In this document: piece after piece, positions 44,615 through 52,422 of the stretch | Layout of the letters: each line of letters opens with the position of its first letter | How positions within the stretch are numbered: position 1 is the first letter of the stretch | Assembly: GCA_946612455.1 (NCBI GenBank) | Contig: CAMOER010000002.1 | Location: forward strand, 62,001 to 126,000 | Origin: UBA3305 sp002373555 | GTDB taxonomy: Bacteria > Bacillota > Clostridia > Lachnospirales > Lachnospiraceae | DNA length: 64,000 bases | Direction: 5' to 3' | Program-made: the position numbers and the translations under genes | Notes under the pieces: generated by a model | The model's database searches: none | What the model was told of the DNA's origin: nothing | Seen by the model: the letters and a program-made list of their open reading frames with translations, nothing else

Positions 44615-45254
44615 TCCGCAGCCTCCTTTCCACCAGGCTTCCCGCGAGGGAAACCGGGAGCAGGATCATCAGATAGAACGCGACGAGCAGCAGCAGGCTC
44701 TCCAGCGTCTGATAATAAAGACCGATCAGGTCCTTCGCGGTAAACATCAGATCCATCAGACTGATCGCGGAAAAGACGCTGGTCTCCTTGAGCAGGAAGA
44801 TCACATTTGCCATGAAGGCCGGCATGCTGATCGAGAATGCCTGCGGCAGGATCACATACCGCAGGGTCTGTCCCCTGCTGAGACCAAGACTGGCGGCGCT
44901 CTCCTCCTGCACCGGGTCGATCGCTTCAATGCCGCTTCGGAATGCCTCCGCCATATAGCCGCCGCCGAGGAATGCGAGACCGGCCACACCGCAGGCGGCA
45001 GCATCTGTCTGTATTCCGATCTTCGGCAGTCCGTAATAGATGAAGAACAGCTGGATCAGAAGCGGCGTGTTCCTGCTGATCTCGATGTATACCGCCGCGA
45101 TCTGCCGCAGGACGGGAACTCTGTTGTGCTGTATGACCATGCACAGGATCCCGATCAGCACCGCAAGGACGATGCCGAGCACCCCGATCCGCACCGTAAG
45201 GACGGCTGCCTTCCGGTATAACGGGATATATTTTTCCATAAAAGTCCAGTCCAA
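44595..45254 (-). CDS. Polar amino acid ABC permease, first subunit
   Basis: A 219-residue HisM-type permease with 'VYIEISRNTPLLIQLFFIYYGLPKIG' and EAA loop 'EESAASLGLSRGQTLRYVILPQAFSISMP' (family patterns). The likely start is the TTG at 45252-45254 with AGAGGGG upstream; an ATG at 45239 lacks a ribosome site. It is the first structural gene of the operon, 25 bp beyond the attenuator T-run. Confidence 0.92.
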   Translation of the reverse strand: MDWTFMEKYIPLYRKAAVLTVRIGVLGIVLAVLIGILCMVIQHNRVPVLRQIAAVYIEISRNTPLLIQLFFIYYGLPKIGIQTDAAACGVAGLAFLGGGYMAEAFRSGIEAIDPVQEESAASLGLSRGQTLRYVILPQAFSISMPAFMANVIFLLKETSVFSAISLMDLMFTAKDLIGLYYQTLESLLLLVAFYLMILLPVSLAGSLVERRLRNAGFGT

Positions 45255-45278
45255 TGCCCAACCCCTCTTTCTGAAGCG

Positions 45279-45412
45279 TAAAAAAATACCGGGGCTTCTC
45301 AGAAAAGCTCCCGGGCAAATGGCTTAACAGCATGTGCTGCAGTCAGTTCTGCGTATCTGCGAGGCGCAGCTGACGGCATGACAACGCTCCAGCCATAGAA
45401 TATGCCCGGGAG
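45279..45412 (-). promoter_or_regulatory. Transcription attenuator of the dual-importer operon
   Basis: On the minus strand the terminator stem CCGGG-A-GCTT/AAGC-C-CCGG (45314-45289) is followed by TATTTTTTT. Its 5' arm also lies in CTCCCGGGCA (plus-strand 45308-45317), which pairs perfectly with 45403-45412, extended by ATGGCT (45319-45324) with AGCCAT (45391-45396): a 16-bp antiterminator. The two structures exclude each other. A further hairpin (GTCAG..CTGCG with CGCAG..CTGAC, 45342-45374) lies between and covers the leader stop codon. The upstream antiterminator arm encodes codons 19-27 of the leader peptide, so ribosome position can decide the outcome. Confidence 0.8.
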
Positions 45413-45468
45413 TAAAACATTCGACAATACATACCCATCTTTCTGCTGCTGCATGTGTCCGTAAACAT
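45343..45468 (-). CDS. 41-residue leader peptide rich in Met and Cys
   Basis: ATG at 45466-45468 has AAAGGAGG seven bases upstream, the best ribosome site of the region. The 41 residues include Met at 1, 11, 13, 17 and 25 and Cys at 6, 15 and 31, with a cluster MGMYCRM at 11-17. It ends in TGA at 45343-45345 inside the attenuator. There is no homologous family I know. Codon content and position fit a sensing peptide whose translation depends on charged tRNA-Met or tRNA-Cys; Arg and Ser are also frequent, so the sensed amino acid is not proven. Confidence 0.75.
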   Translation of the reverse strand: MFTDTCSSRKMGMYCRMFYSRAYSMAGALSCRQLRLADTQN

Positions 45469-45499
45469 CTTTGCACCTCCTTTCGTCCGATTGCTGTAA

Positions 45500-45528
45500 A
45501 CTATAACCCCACTTACCTACTTTGTCAA
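45500..45528 (-). promoter_or_regulatory. Consensus promoter of the dual-importer operon
   Basis: On the minus strand TTGACA (45523-45528), a 17-bp spacer and TATAGT (45500-45505). The transcript should begin near 45493, about 25 nt before the leader start codon and about 240 nt before the first permease gene. Confidence 0.9.
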
Positions 45529-45655
45529 TAGGTTTTTGGAAAATTTTTCCCGATCGTTCTGTACTGCTGTTCTTCTTGCAAAGGCTCCTGAAATACTGTA
45601 CACTGTTCTTCGACGCACAAAAATCAACCGATTTCAGAAAGCCCGTGAGAATACA

Positions 45656-46321
45656 ATGGATCTATACCCTTACGCTTTATTTGATATGGACGGCACGATG
45701 ACCGATTCGATGCCGTACTGGAAAAATGTTGGTCCGGAATATATAGAATCCCGCGGAAAGACGACCCGGCCCGGACTCTGGGAGACGATCTCCACGATGC
45801 CGTATGCCGACGCAGCCATCCGGATCCGGGACGAATACGGCATCCCGGATGCGCCGGAGACCTTCGCGTCCGAAGTCGACCGGCTGATGAAACATCACTA
45901 TCAGTATGATATTCCGCTGAAGCCGGGGGTGAGAGAATATCTGCAGTTCCTGCAGGATGCCGGCGTGAAGATGGCCGTCTGCTCCGCGACGCCGATCCCG
46001 CTGGTGGAAATGACGCTCTCCCGTCTGGATGTCCTGCAGTATTTTGACAGCATCACGAGCTGCGAGGAAGCCAGCGGCATGAGCAAGACCGAGCCGGATG
46101 TCTTCCTGCTCGCCATGCAGCGGCTCGGCGCAAAACCAGAAGAAACGGTCATGTACGAAGATGCGCCGTTCGGCATCAAAACCGCAAAAAAGACCGGCAT
46201 GCATGTATGCCGGGTCTTCGATGATTCCTATAAACACAGATTTACGGATGCTGCAATTGAGTATGACAGTTTCGTGACCGATTTTTCAAAGATCACGTTC
46301 TGCCCGCAGGAAAGGAAATAA
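45656..46321 (+). CDS. HAD family phosphatase, beta-phosphoglucomutase-like
   Basis: This 221-residue haloacid-dehalogenase-fold enzyme has the nucleophile motif 'FDMDGTMTDS', the helical cap, Ser/Thr motif 'AVCSATP', Lys in 'SGMSKTEPDVF' and acidic motif 'MYEDAPFGIKTA'. It belongs to subfamily I with the small alpha cap, near sugar-phosphate phosphatases and beta-phosphoglucomutase; the substrate is unknown. ATG 45656 begins at the family N-terminus; its ribosome site is weak (GTGAGA). It is divergent from the importer operon and is followed at 4 bp by a small membrane protein gene. Confidence 0.88.
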   Translation: MDLYPYALFDMDGTMTDSMPYWKNVGPEYIESRGKTTRPGLWETISTMPYADAAIRIRDEYGIPDAPETFASEVDRLMKHHYQYDIPLKPGVREYLQFLQDAGVKMAVCSATPIPLVEMTLSRLDVLQYFDSITSCEEASGMSKTEPDVFLLAMQRLGAKPEETVMYEDAPFGIKTAKKTGMHVCRVFDDSYKHRFTDAAIEYDSFVTDFSKITFCPQERK

Positions 46322-46325
46322 AATC

Positions 46326-46499
46326 ATGAACGGAACTTCCGGAAGAAATATCGTATATGCCGTGATCTATGCGGCATGCGGGATCATCAGCCTGGTCCGC
46401 GGCGTGCCGAATATCGCGTCGCCGGTAGGAATCGCACAGGTATTTCTGGGCGTTGTGTTCCTGATCGTCGCTTTGCTGTATCTTCGGAGAAAGCAGTAA
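46326..46499 (+). CDS. 57-residue membrane protein
   Basis: ATG 46326 follows AAAGGA nine bases upstream and 4 bp after the HAD stop, so the two are likely co-transcribed. The product has two hydrophobic helices (about 9-27 and 35-53: 'VIYAACGIISLVRGV' and 'QVFLGVVFLIVALLYL') and a basic end LRRKQ. I know no named family with certainty. It is a good candidate for a real small protein because of its ribosome site and spacing. Confidence 0.65.
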   Translation: MNGTSGRNIVYAVIYAACGIISLVRGVPNIASPVGIAQVFLGVVFLIVALLYLRRKQ

Positions 46500-46544
46500 C
46501 GAAAGGGCTGCCGCCCTGCTGTTTTCCCCTTTTTCGGAGGAGGG

Positions 46545-47879
46545 TCAATCCTCCTCCCAGTACTTCTTCACCGGATGCTCTTTCTCGGCCTCCGTCACTT
46601 CTCCCGCATGATGCGCATTCGTATACACATCGATATACTGCGCCTTCAGCTTCGAATACAGGATTCGCTGGCTGGAATACAGCCCGCTGTACCCGGAGAA
46701 AACGAAGCTCAGTCCGCAGGCCAGCGCAAAGTATAACAGTCCGCCTCCCCCGAACAGTTCTCCTGCCAGGAAAATTGATGCGAGCGGACAGTTCACTGCA
46801 CCGCAGAAAACAGATACAAGTCCCACTGCGGCCGCAAATCCGGGATCAATTCCAAGCAAAGGCCCCACAGCACATCCAAATACTGCCCCTGTAAAGAATG
46901 ACGGCACCACTTCACCGCCTTTAAAACCGGATCCCAGAGTGACCGCGGTAAACAGGATCTTCAAAAGGAACGCAAATGGTCTTGCCGTTCCCTCTTCCAC
47001 CGCCATCTTAATGATATTCATACCGGCGCCGTTGTAATCCGTATTTCCCGTAAGCAGTGTCAGCAGAATAATGGCCGCCGCGCCGATCAGTACCCGGAGC
47101 CAGGCGTTCTTAATATATTTCCCGAAAAGATATCCTGCTTCATGCACGACCGCACAGAACAGCACGGATACCAGTGCACAGAGGATCGACAGGCCTGCCA
47201 CCCGGATCATCATCAGGACCGACAGCTCCGGTGCGCCCACCGTGAATCGTGTCGGCTGCACGCCGATGAACACCGACGTACCGTAAGCGATCAACGCAGA
47301 CATGATGCACGGCACCAGCGCCGCATGGTAGATCAGTCCCACGCTGATGACCTCCAGTGCAAAAACAGTCGCCGCGAGCGGCGTGCCGAACAGCGCAGCG
47401 AAGAAGGCCGCCATGCCCATCATCGTCGCCGTCCGCAGATCCTTGTCATCCAGCTTCAGGCCTCTCGCCGTATGGAATCCGATCGTGCCGCCCATCTGCA
47501 GGGCCGCCCCTTCACGTCCGGCCGAACCGCCGCACAGATGCGTCAGGAAAGTCGAGACAAAGATCGAAGGCAGCAGCAGGATATGCAGACCTTTTCCTTT
47601 CTGCACTTCTTCCAGGATTTTATCGGTCCCCTCGCCCTCTACTTTCATCAGCTTATACAGCAGCACGATCAGAAGACCGGCAAGCGGCAGGCAGTACAGC
47701 ATGTACGGATGCGACGAACGGAATTCGGTCGCCAGCTCCACGCCGATATCAAAGGCTGCACCGATCACGCCGCAGATGATCCCGACAATGACCGCCACGA
47801 AGGTCCATTTCGCCATGATCCGGATGTAGATTTTCCAATGCGCCAGATATTTCAGGACGCCGTCCATATATCTTTTCAT
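46545..47879 (-). CDS. CLC-type fluoride/proton antiporter-like protein
   Basis: A 444-residue CLC protein with many membrane helices. 'GGSAGREGAALQMGG' is the filter motif 2, and 'GSGFKGGEVVPSFFTGA' matches the GGEVxP signature of the CLC-F fluoride exporters rather than the GxFxP of chloride channels. It therefore probably exports fluoride in exchange for protons. The start at 47879 has a weak GGGAT site; an ATG 12 bp downstream is also possible. The 78 bp before it, after ppdK, contain a terminator but no fluoride-riboswitch core that I can see. Confidence 0.82.
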   Translation of the reverse strand: MKRYMDGVLKYLAHWKIYIRIMAKWTFVAVIVGIICGVIGAAFDIGVELATEFRSSHPYMLYCLPLAGLLIVLLYKLMKVEGEGTDKILEEVQKGKGLHILLLPSIFVSTFLTHLCGGSAGREGAALQMGGTIGFHTARGLKLDDKDLRTATMMGMAAFFAALFGTPLAATVFALEVISVGLIYHAALVPCIMSALIAYGTSVFIGVQPTRFTVGAPELSVLMMIRVAGLSILCALVSVLFCAVVHEAGYLFGKYIKNAWLRVLIGAAAIILLTLLTGNTDYNGAGMNIIKMAVEEGTARPFAFLLKILFTAVTLGSGFKGGEVVPSFFTGAVFGCAVGPLLGIDPGFAAAVGLVSVFCGAVNCPLASIFLAGELFGGGGLLYFALACGLSFVFSGYSGLYSSQRILYSKLKAQYIDVYTNAHHAGEVTEAEKEHPVKKYWEED

Positions 47880-47897
47880 AGCATCATCCCGTAAAAT

Positions 47898-47923
47898 GCC
47901 CCGCCGCGATACGCGGCAGGGCA
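47898..47923 (-). terminator. Terminator after ppdK
   Basis: GCCCCGCCGCG pairs with CGCGGCAGGGC with one mismatch, followed on the minus strand by ATTTTA, 35 bp past the ppdK stop. Confidence 0.8.
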
Positions 47924-47957
47924 CTGATTATTTCATAAATTTGAATTTGTCTTCCGA

Positions 47958-50585
47958 TCAGGCCTTGTCCTTGATCGCAGCCTGTGCAGCAGCAAGGCGG
48001 GCGATCGGTACGCGGAACGGTGAGCAGGACACATAGTTCAGTCCGATCTCATGGCAGAACTCGACAGACGTCGGATCTCCGCCGTGCTCTCCGCAGATAC
48101 CCAGATGCATGTTGGGGTTGGCAGCCATGCCGTCGGCGATCGCCATCTTCATGAGCTTGCCTACGCCGACCTGATCCAGCTTCGCGAAAGGATCGTTCTC
48201 CAGGATCTTGGCATCATAGTATGCGTTCAGGAACTTGCCGGCATCATCACGGGAATATCCGTAAGTCATCTGTGTCAGATCGTTGGTGCCGAAGCAGAAG
48301 AAATCAGCTTCCTTGGCGATCTCGGCAGCGGTCAGGCAGGCTCTCGGGATCTCGATCATCGTACCGACTTCATACTCAAGATCTACGCCTGCGGCAGCGA
48401 TCTCGGCATCAGCGGTCTCTACGACGAACTTCTTGACATATTTCAGCTCCTTGACTTCGCCTACCAGCGGGATCATGATCTCGGGCTTGACGTTCCAGTC
48501 AGGATGCTTTTTCTGCACGTTGATGGCAGCGCGGATAACAGCGGCGGTCTGCATCTTCGCGATTTCGGGATAGGTGACGGCCAGACGGCAGCCTCTGTGT
48601 CCCATCATCGGGTTGAACTCATGCAGCGCAGCGATCAGAGACTTGATGTACTCAACGCTCTTGCCCTGTGCGTCCGCAAGCTTCTGGATATCGGCTTCCT
48701 CAGTGGGTACGAACTCATGAAGAGGCGGATCCAGGAAACGGATGGTAACCGGAGTTCCCTCCAGAGCCTCATACAGAGCCTCGAAGTCGCCCTGCTGATA
48801 AGGCAGGATCTTCTCCAGCGCTTTTTCTCTTTCCTCAACAGTCTCCGCGCAGATCATCTCACGGAATGCATCGATACGTCCCTCGCCGAAGAACATATGC
48901 TCTGTACGGCAAAGTCCGATACCCTCGGCACCGAGCTCACGGGCTTTCTTCGCATCCGCGGGTGTATCGGCGTTCGTACGTACCTTCAGTGTACGATACT
49001 CATCTGCCCATGCCATAATGCGGCCGAACTCGCCGGCGATCGAAGCGGGAACAGTGGGGATCACGCCGTCATAGATATTTCCTGTCGTTCCGTCAAGAGA
49101 GATGAAGTCGCCTTCATGATACTCTTTGCCGGCCAGGGTGAACTTCTTGTTCTCTTCGTCCATCGCGATGTCGCCGCATCCGGATACGCAGCACTCGCCC
49201 ATGCCTCTCGCAACAACCGCTGCGTGAGAGGTCATTCCGCCGCGGACCGTCAGGATACCCTGTGCGCTCTTCATACCGGTGATATCCTCAGGGGAGGTCT
49301 CCAGACGTACAAGAACGACCTTCTCGCCGCGCTCTGCCCATTCTACGGCATCGTCAGCAGTGAAGACGATCTTACCGCAGGCAGCGCCGGGGGATGCGCC
49401 AAGGCCCTTGCCGACGGGTGTGGCAGCCTTCAGTGCCTTCGGATCGAACTGCGGATGAAGCAGTGTATCCAGGTTTCTGGGATCGATCATGGCAACCGCT
49501 TCTTCGGGTGTGCGCATGCCTTCGTCAACCAGATCACAGGCGATCTTCAGAGCAGCCTGTGCGGTTCTCTTACCGTTACGGGTCTGCAGCATGAAGAGCT
49601 TTCCGTGCTCAACGGTGAACTCCATATCCTGCATATCGCGGTAATGGTTCTCCAGGATCTTGCAGACTTCCGTGAACTGCTTGAAAGCTTCGGGGAATTT
49701 CTGCTCCATCTCGGTGATGTGCATAGGTGTACGTACGCCGGCAACAACGTCTTCGCCCTGTGCGTTGGTAAGGAATTCGCCGAAGAGGCCCTTCTCACCG
49801 GTCGCGGGGTCACGTGTGAAGGCAACGCCTGTACCGCAGTCATCGCCCATGTTGCCGAATGCCATCGCCTGTACGTTTACAGCGGTACCCCAGGAATAAG
49901 GGATATCGTTGTCACGACGGTAAACATTTGCACGGGGGTTGTCCCAGCTGCGGAAAACAGCCTTGACAGCGCCCATCAGCTGCTCTTTTGCATCGGTCGG
50001 GAAATCAGCACCGATCTTGGCCTTGTACTCAGCCTTGAACTGTCCTGCAAGTTCCTTCAGATCATCAGCGGTCAGCTCGACATCCTGCTTTACGCCGCGG
50101 GCTTCCTTCATCTGATCGATCAGCTGCTCGAAATATTTCTTTCCGACTTCCATAACAACGTCGGAATACATCTGGATGAATCTTCTGTAGCAGTCCCATG
50201 CCCAGCGGGGATTTCCGGACTGCTCCGCGATCGCTTCGACAACATCCTCATTCAGACCCAGATTCAGGATGGTATCCATCATACCGGGCATGGAAGCACG
50301 TGCTCCCGAACGAACGGAAACGAGCAGGGGATTGGTCCTGTCGCCGAACTTCTTTCCGGTGATCTCTTCCATCTTGCCGATGTATTCGTTGATCTGTGCC
50401 TGGATCTCATCATTGATCTGGCGTCCGTCCTCATAGTACTGTGTGCAGGCTTCCGTCGTGATCGTGAAGCCCTGCGGTACAGGCAGACCGATGTTGGTCA
50501 TCTCAGCAAGGTTCGCTCCTTTTCCGCCCAGAAGCTCACGCATGTTGGCGTTGCCTTCTGTAAACAGATACACCCATTTTGCCAT
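47958..50585 (-). CDS. ppdK: Pyruvate, phosphate dikinase
   Basis: The 875-residue enzyme interconverts pyruvate, ATP and phosphate with PEP, AMP and pyrophosphate, and in anaerobes often works in glycolysis or gluconeogenesis. It shows the N-terminal ATP-grasp ('GGKGANLAEMTNIGLPVPQGFTI', family pattern), the swivelling domain with catalytic His in 'VRGGMTSHAAVVARGMG', and the PEP barrel ending 'GICGEHGGDPTSVEFCHEIG' with its Cys. Codon use is strongly biased, as in an abundant enzyme. The start follows TAGGAGGGCC. Upstream are two ATCCGGAT copies and a TTGACA. Confidence 0.97.
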   Translation of the reverse strand: MAKWVYLFTEGNANMRELLGGKGANLAEMTNIGLPVPQGFTITTEACTQYYEDGRQINDEIQAQINEYIGKMEEITGKKFGDRTNPLLVSVRSGARASMPGMMDTILNLGLNEDVVEAIAEQSGNPRWAWDCYRRFIQMYSDVVMEVGKKYFEQLIDQMKEARGVKQDVELTADDLKELAGQFKAEYKAKIGADFPTDAKEQLMGAVKAVFRSWDNPRANVYRRDNDIPYSWGTAVNVQAMAFGNMGDDCGTGVAFTRDPATGEKGLFGEFLTNAQGEDVVAGVRTPMHITEMEQKFPEAFKQFTEVCKILENHYRDMQDMEFTVEHGKLFMLQTRNGKRTAQAALKIACDLVDEGMRTPEEAVAMIDPRNLDTLLHPQFDPKALKAATPVGKGLGASPGAACGKIVFTADDAVEWAERGEKVVLVRLETSPEDITGMKSAQGILTVRGGMTSHAAVVARGMGECCVSGCGDIAMDEENKKFTLAGKEYHEGDFISLDGTTGNIYDGVIPTVPASIAGEFGRIMAWADEYRTLKVRTNADTPADAKKARELGAEGIGLCRTEHMFFGEGRIDAFREMICAETVEEREKALEKILPYQQGDFEALYEALEGTPVTIRFLDPPLHEFVPTEEADIQKLADAQGKSVEYIKSLIAALHEFNPMMGHRGCRLAVTYPEIAKMQTAAVIRAAINVQKKHPDWNVKPEIMIPLVGEVKELKYVKKFVVETADAEIAAAGVDLEYEVGTMIEIPRACLTAAEIAKEADFFCFGTNDLTQMTYGYSRDDAGKFLNAYYDAKILENDPFAKLDQVGVGKLMKMAIADGMAANPNMHLGICGEHGGDPTSVEFCHEIGLNYVSCSPFRVPIARLAAAQAAIKDKA

Positions 50586-50612
50586 ATATAGGCCCTCCTA
50601 AAAAAATATTCG

Positions 50613-50653
50613 ATCCGGATACAACGTATTGTGTCAGCAGATCCGGATGTCAA
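50613..50653 (-). promoter_or_regulatory. Possible ppdK promoter with two ATCCGGAT sites
   Basis: On the minus strand TTGACA (50648-50653) is a good -35; the -10 at 17-18 bp is poor (AATACG/ATACGT). The 8-bp palindrome ATCCGGAT occurs at 50613-50620 and 50641-50648, flanking the presumed -10. These may bind a regulator. Confidence 0.4.
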
Positions 50654-50712
50654 CGATATTGTGGTCTTCGTTTCTTTTAGAAAACCTGTAAAATTATATC
50701 ATAAATAAAAAA

Positions 50713-50745
50713 GCAAGAAAAGCATTTTTGTTACGTTTTTCTTGC
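50713..50745 (-). terminator. Terminator of the fprA-TPR-DUF4037-DUF4125 operon
   Basis: GCAAGAAAA (50713-50721) pairs with TTTTCTTGC (50737-50745), followed on the minus strand by TTTTTTATTT, about 75 bp beyond the DUF4125 stop. Confidence 0.85.
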
Positions 50746-50817
50746 CAGATTTTATGATGTTTGTGATGATTCAAGGACTGCAGCTCTGCTGATCCGGTCT
50801 GCATTCTCTCTGCCGCA

Positions 50818-51432
50818 TCAGCATTTTTCCTCCGCTTCCTCGAGCGTCTCGTAGCCGTATTCCCTGACCGTATACTTGTCCTGCTCGATCACGAGATTGA
50901 CACCGTCCTTCTCGCATTCGCGCACGAACTCAAAATAGCTCTTCAGCATGGGCTTGCTCCAGGTCAGGAGTTCGCCGCGCAGGTACGTCTCCGAAGAAGT
51001 CTCCCATTCGGTATCCTCCTCCGTGAAAAGATATCTGCCTCTTGCCGAGAGACGCGGATATCTGTCCCGGTGCTCGATCATCCATTTCTTATGAACGGAA
51101 ACGATCTGTTCGACAAGATTCTCTACGTCCGGCGAAATGAACGGCAGATACTGCTCGATCTCCCGGTAGCGGGCCGGCGCGGTGCTCTTCATCATCCGCG
51201 CATACTTTTCCATGACCAGATTGCGGCCGGCGTTCTCCGCCATCATGAGCTCGATGTTGAACATGGCAATGAGTTCGGTCGGCCAGGGTTTGTACTGGCA
51301 GGTCCGCATGATGTGGAAAGTAGGCCAGTCATCCTGACAGGAGGCGCGGCCGCCCTCGTTGTGGACGAGCTGGAACATGTCCCACTCGCGCTTTGCCACT
51401 TCTTCGATGAGTGCAAGTTTTTCGTTGTCCAT
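50818..51432 (-). CDS. DUF4125 family protein
   Basis: A 204-residue soluble, mostly helical protein with 'EVAKREWDMFQLVHNEGGRASCQDDWPTFHIMRTCQY', 'SETYLRGELLTWS' and 'YFEFVRECEKDGVNLV' (family patterns). DUF4125 has no assigned activity. The start follows AGGAGAGGTT, 8 bp after the DUF4037 stop, and the two families are expected together. It is the last gene of its operon. Confidence 0.85.
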   Translation of the reverse strand: MDNEKLALIEEVAKREWDMFQLVHNEGGRASCQDDWPTFHIMRTCQYKPWPTELIAMFNIELMMAENAGRNLVMEKYARMMKSTAPARYREIEQYLPFISPDVENLVEQIVSVHKKWMIEHRDRYPRLSARGRYLFTEEDTEWETSSETYLRGELLTWSKPMLKSYFEFVRECEKDGVNLVIEQDKYTVREYGYETLEEAEEKC

Positions 51433-51440
51433 AACCTCTC

Positions 51441-52364
51441 CTAATCCGCGTCAAAAATGCTCATGCGGCGCAGCTCATTGTCTCTGATATTCTCCAGAAG
51501 CGCCCAGGCGTGCGGCTCCAGAAAGCTGTTCCGGTCTTCCGACAGCCCGGTCATCGTCAGGTACCGGATCACATACGCGCAGAAATCTTCGATCCGCTGT
51601 ACGTTTTCCGGATCCGTCGGTGCCTTGACCATCTCCGCCATGGCAGCTTTATGTTCATCCATGCCCGGAATGTCCTGAAAGCTCCGGTACATCCACTTAT
51701 AATAAGGTGTATATTTTTTCGCGATCAGGTGTGCCATGGAGATGGCTGCCTTCACATACTCCGACAGCGCCAGAAATGCGGCTGCCTGGTCTCCCCGCTT
51801 CAATGCCCGGGGATAATTATACTGTCCGGCCTGCGCCATCACGAGCGCACGGTTCGCCATCTTCTTGATCCGGACATCTGCCGGATAATGATTCCGAAAT
51901 CCGTTCCGGATCCGCGTAAAATCACCTGCATTGTCCTCGAACACCCTGCCGTTCACGGCATTCGCCAGCAGATGCTCCGGGATCCGCAGCCAGTGACGGA
52001 GGCTCTCCGGCGGCGCTGCGGCACCGGTGAATTTGCGGTAAAAGTCCGAAGTCCGCATCACGCCGACACGGCCACCGCCATGCTTTTCTGCGCGCCGCGC
52101 GGGGAAGCCCAGGAACTCACCGGGAAGCGAAGCATACCAGGCAGCAAGCGCCCGGCCATACTTTTCATAATCTTCGTCCGACAGCCACAGGCAGAATGAA
52201 GGGCCGAAATCATGATCCCGTGAAATCTCATCGTCATAGCCGAAGCACTCTGAGCCTTCGCCGGCAAGGCCCGCGGCGATGCGCGGAAAGACTTCCGGGA
52301 ACTTCTCAACAAGCTCCGGCCTTACTGCTTCGTAATATTTTTCCGATAATTCAAGGCCTTTCAT
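51441..52364 (-). CDS. DUF4037 protein, nucleotidyltransferase-like
   Basis: A 307-residue protein; 'GEGSECFGYDDEISRDHDFG' near residue 37 resembles the G-S-x..D-x-D entry of pol-beta-type nucleotidyltransferases, and the rest is helical like a substrate-binding domain. The second of two adjacent ATG codons (52364) is preferred, with GGAGG seven bases upstream; the first is 52367. Its substrate is unknown. It lies between the TPR and DUF4125 genes. Confidence 0.82.
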   Translation of the reverse strand: MKGLELSEKYYEAVRPELVEKFPEVFPRIAAGLAGEGSECFGYDDEISRDHDFGPSFCLWLSDEDYEKYGRALAAWYASLPGEFLGFPARRAEKHGGGRVGVMRTSDFYRKFTGAAAPPESLRHWLRIPEHLLANAVNGRVFEDNAGDFTRIRNGFRNHYPADVRIKKMANRALVMAQAGQYNYPRALKRGDQAAAFLALSEYVKAAISMAHLIAKKYTPYYKWMYRSFQDIPGMDEHKAAMAEMVKAPTDPENVQRIEDFCAYVIRYLTMTGLSEDRNSFLEPHAWALLENIRDNELRRMSIFDAD

Positions 52365-52422
52365 CATTTCACCTCCGGATCACCAGACACGGCACAGCAG
52401 GCTCCCTCAGGATGACATGTTA

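Noticed and set aside
45255..45500. SAM riboswitch or T-box in the importer leader
   Set aside because: No S-box core, T-box AGGGTGGNACCGCG sequence or K-turn is visible; an ORF with overlapping hairpins explains the region better.
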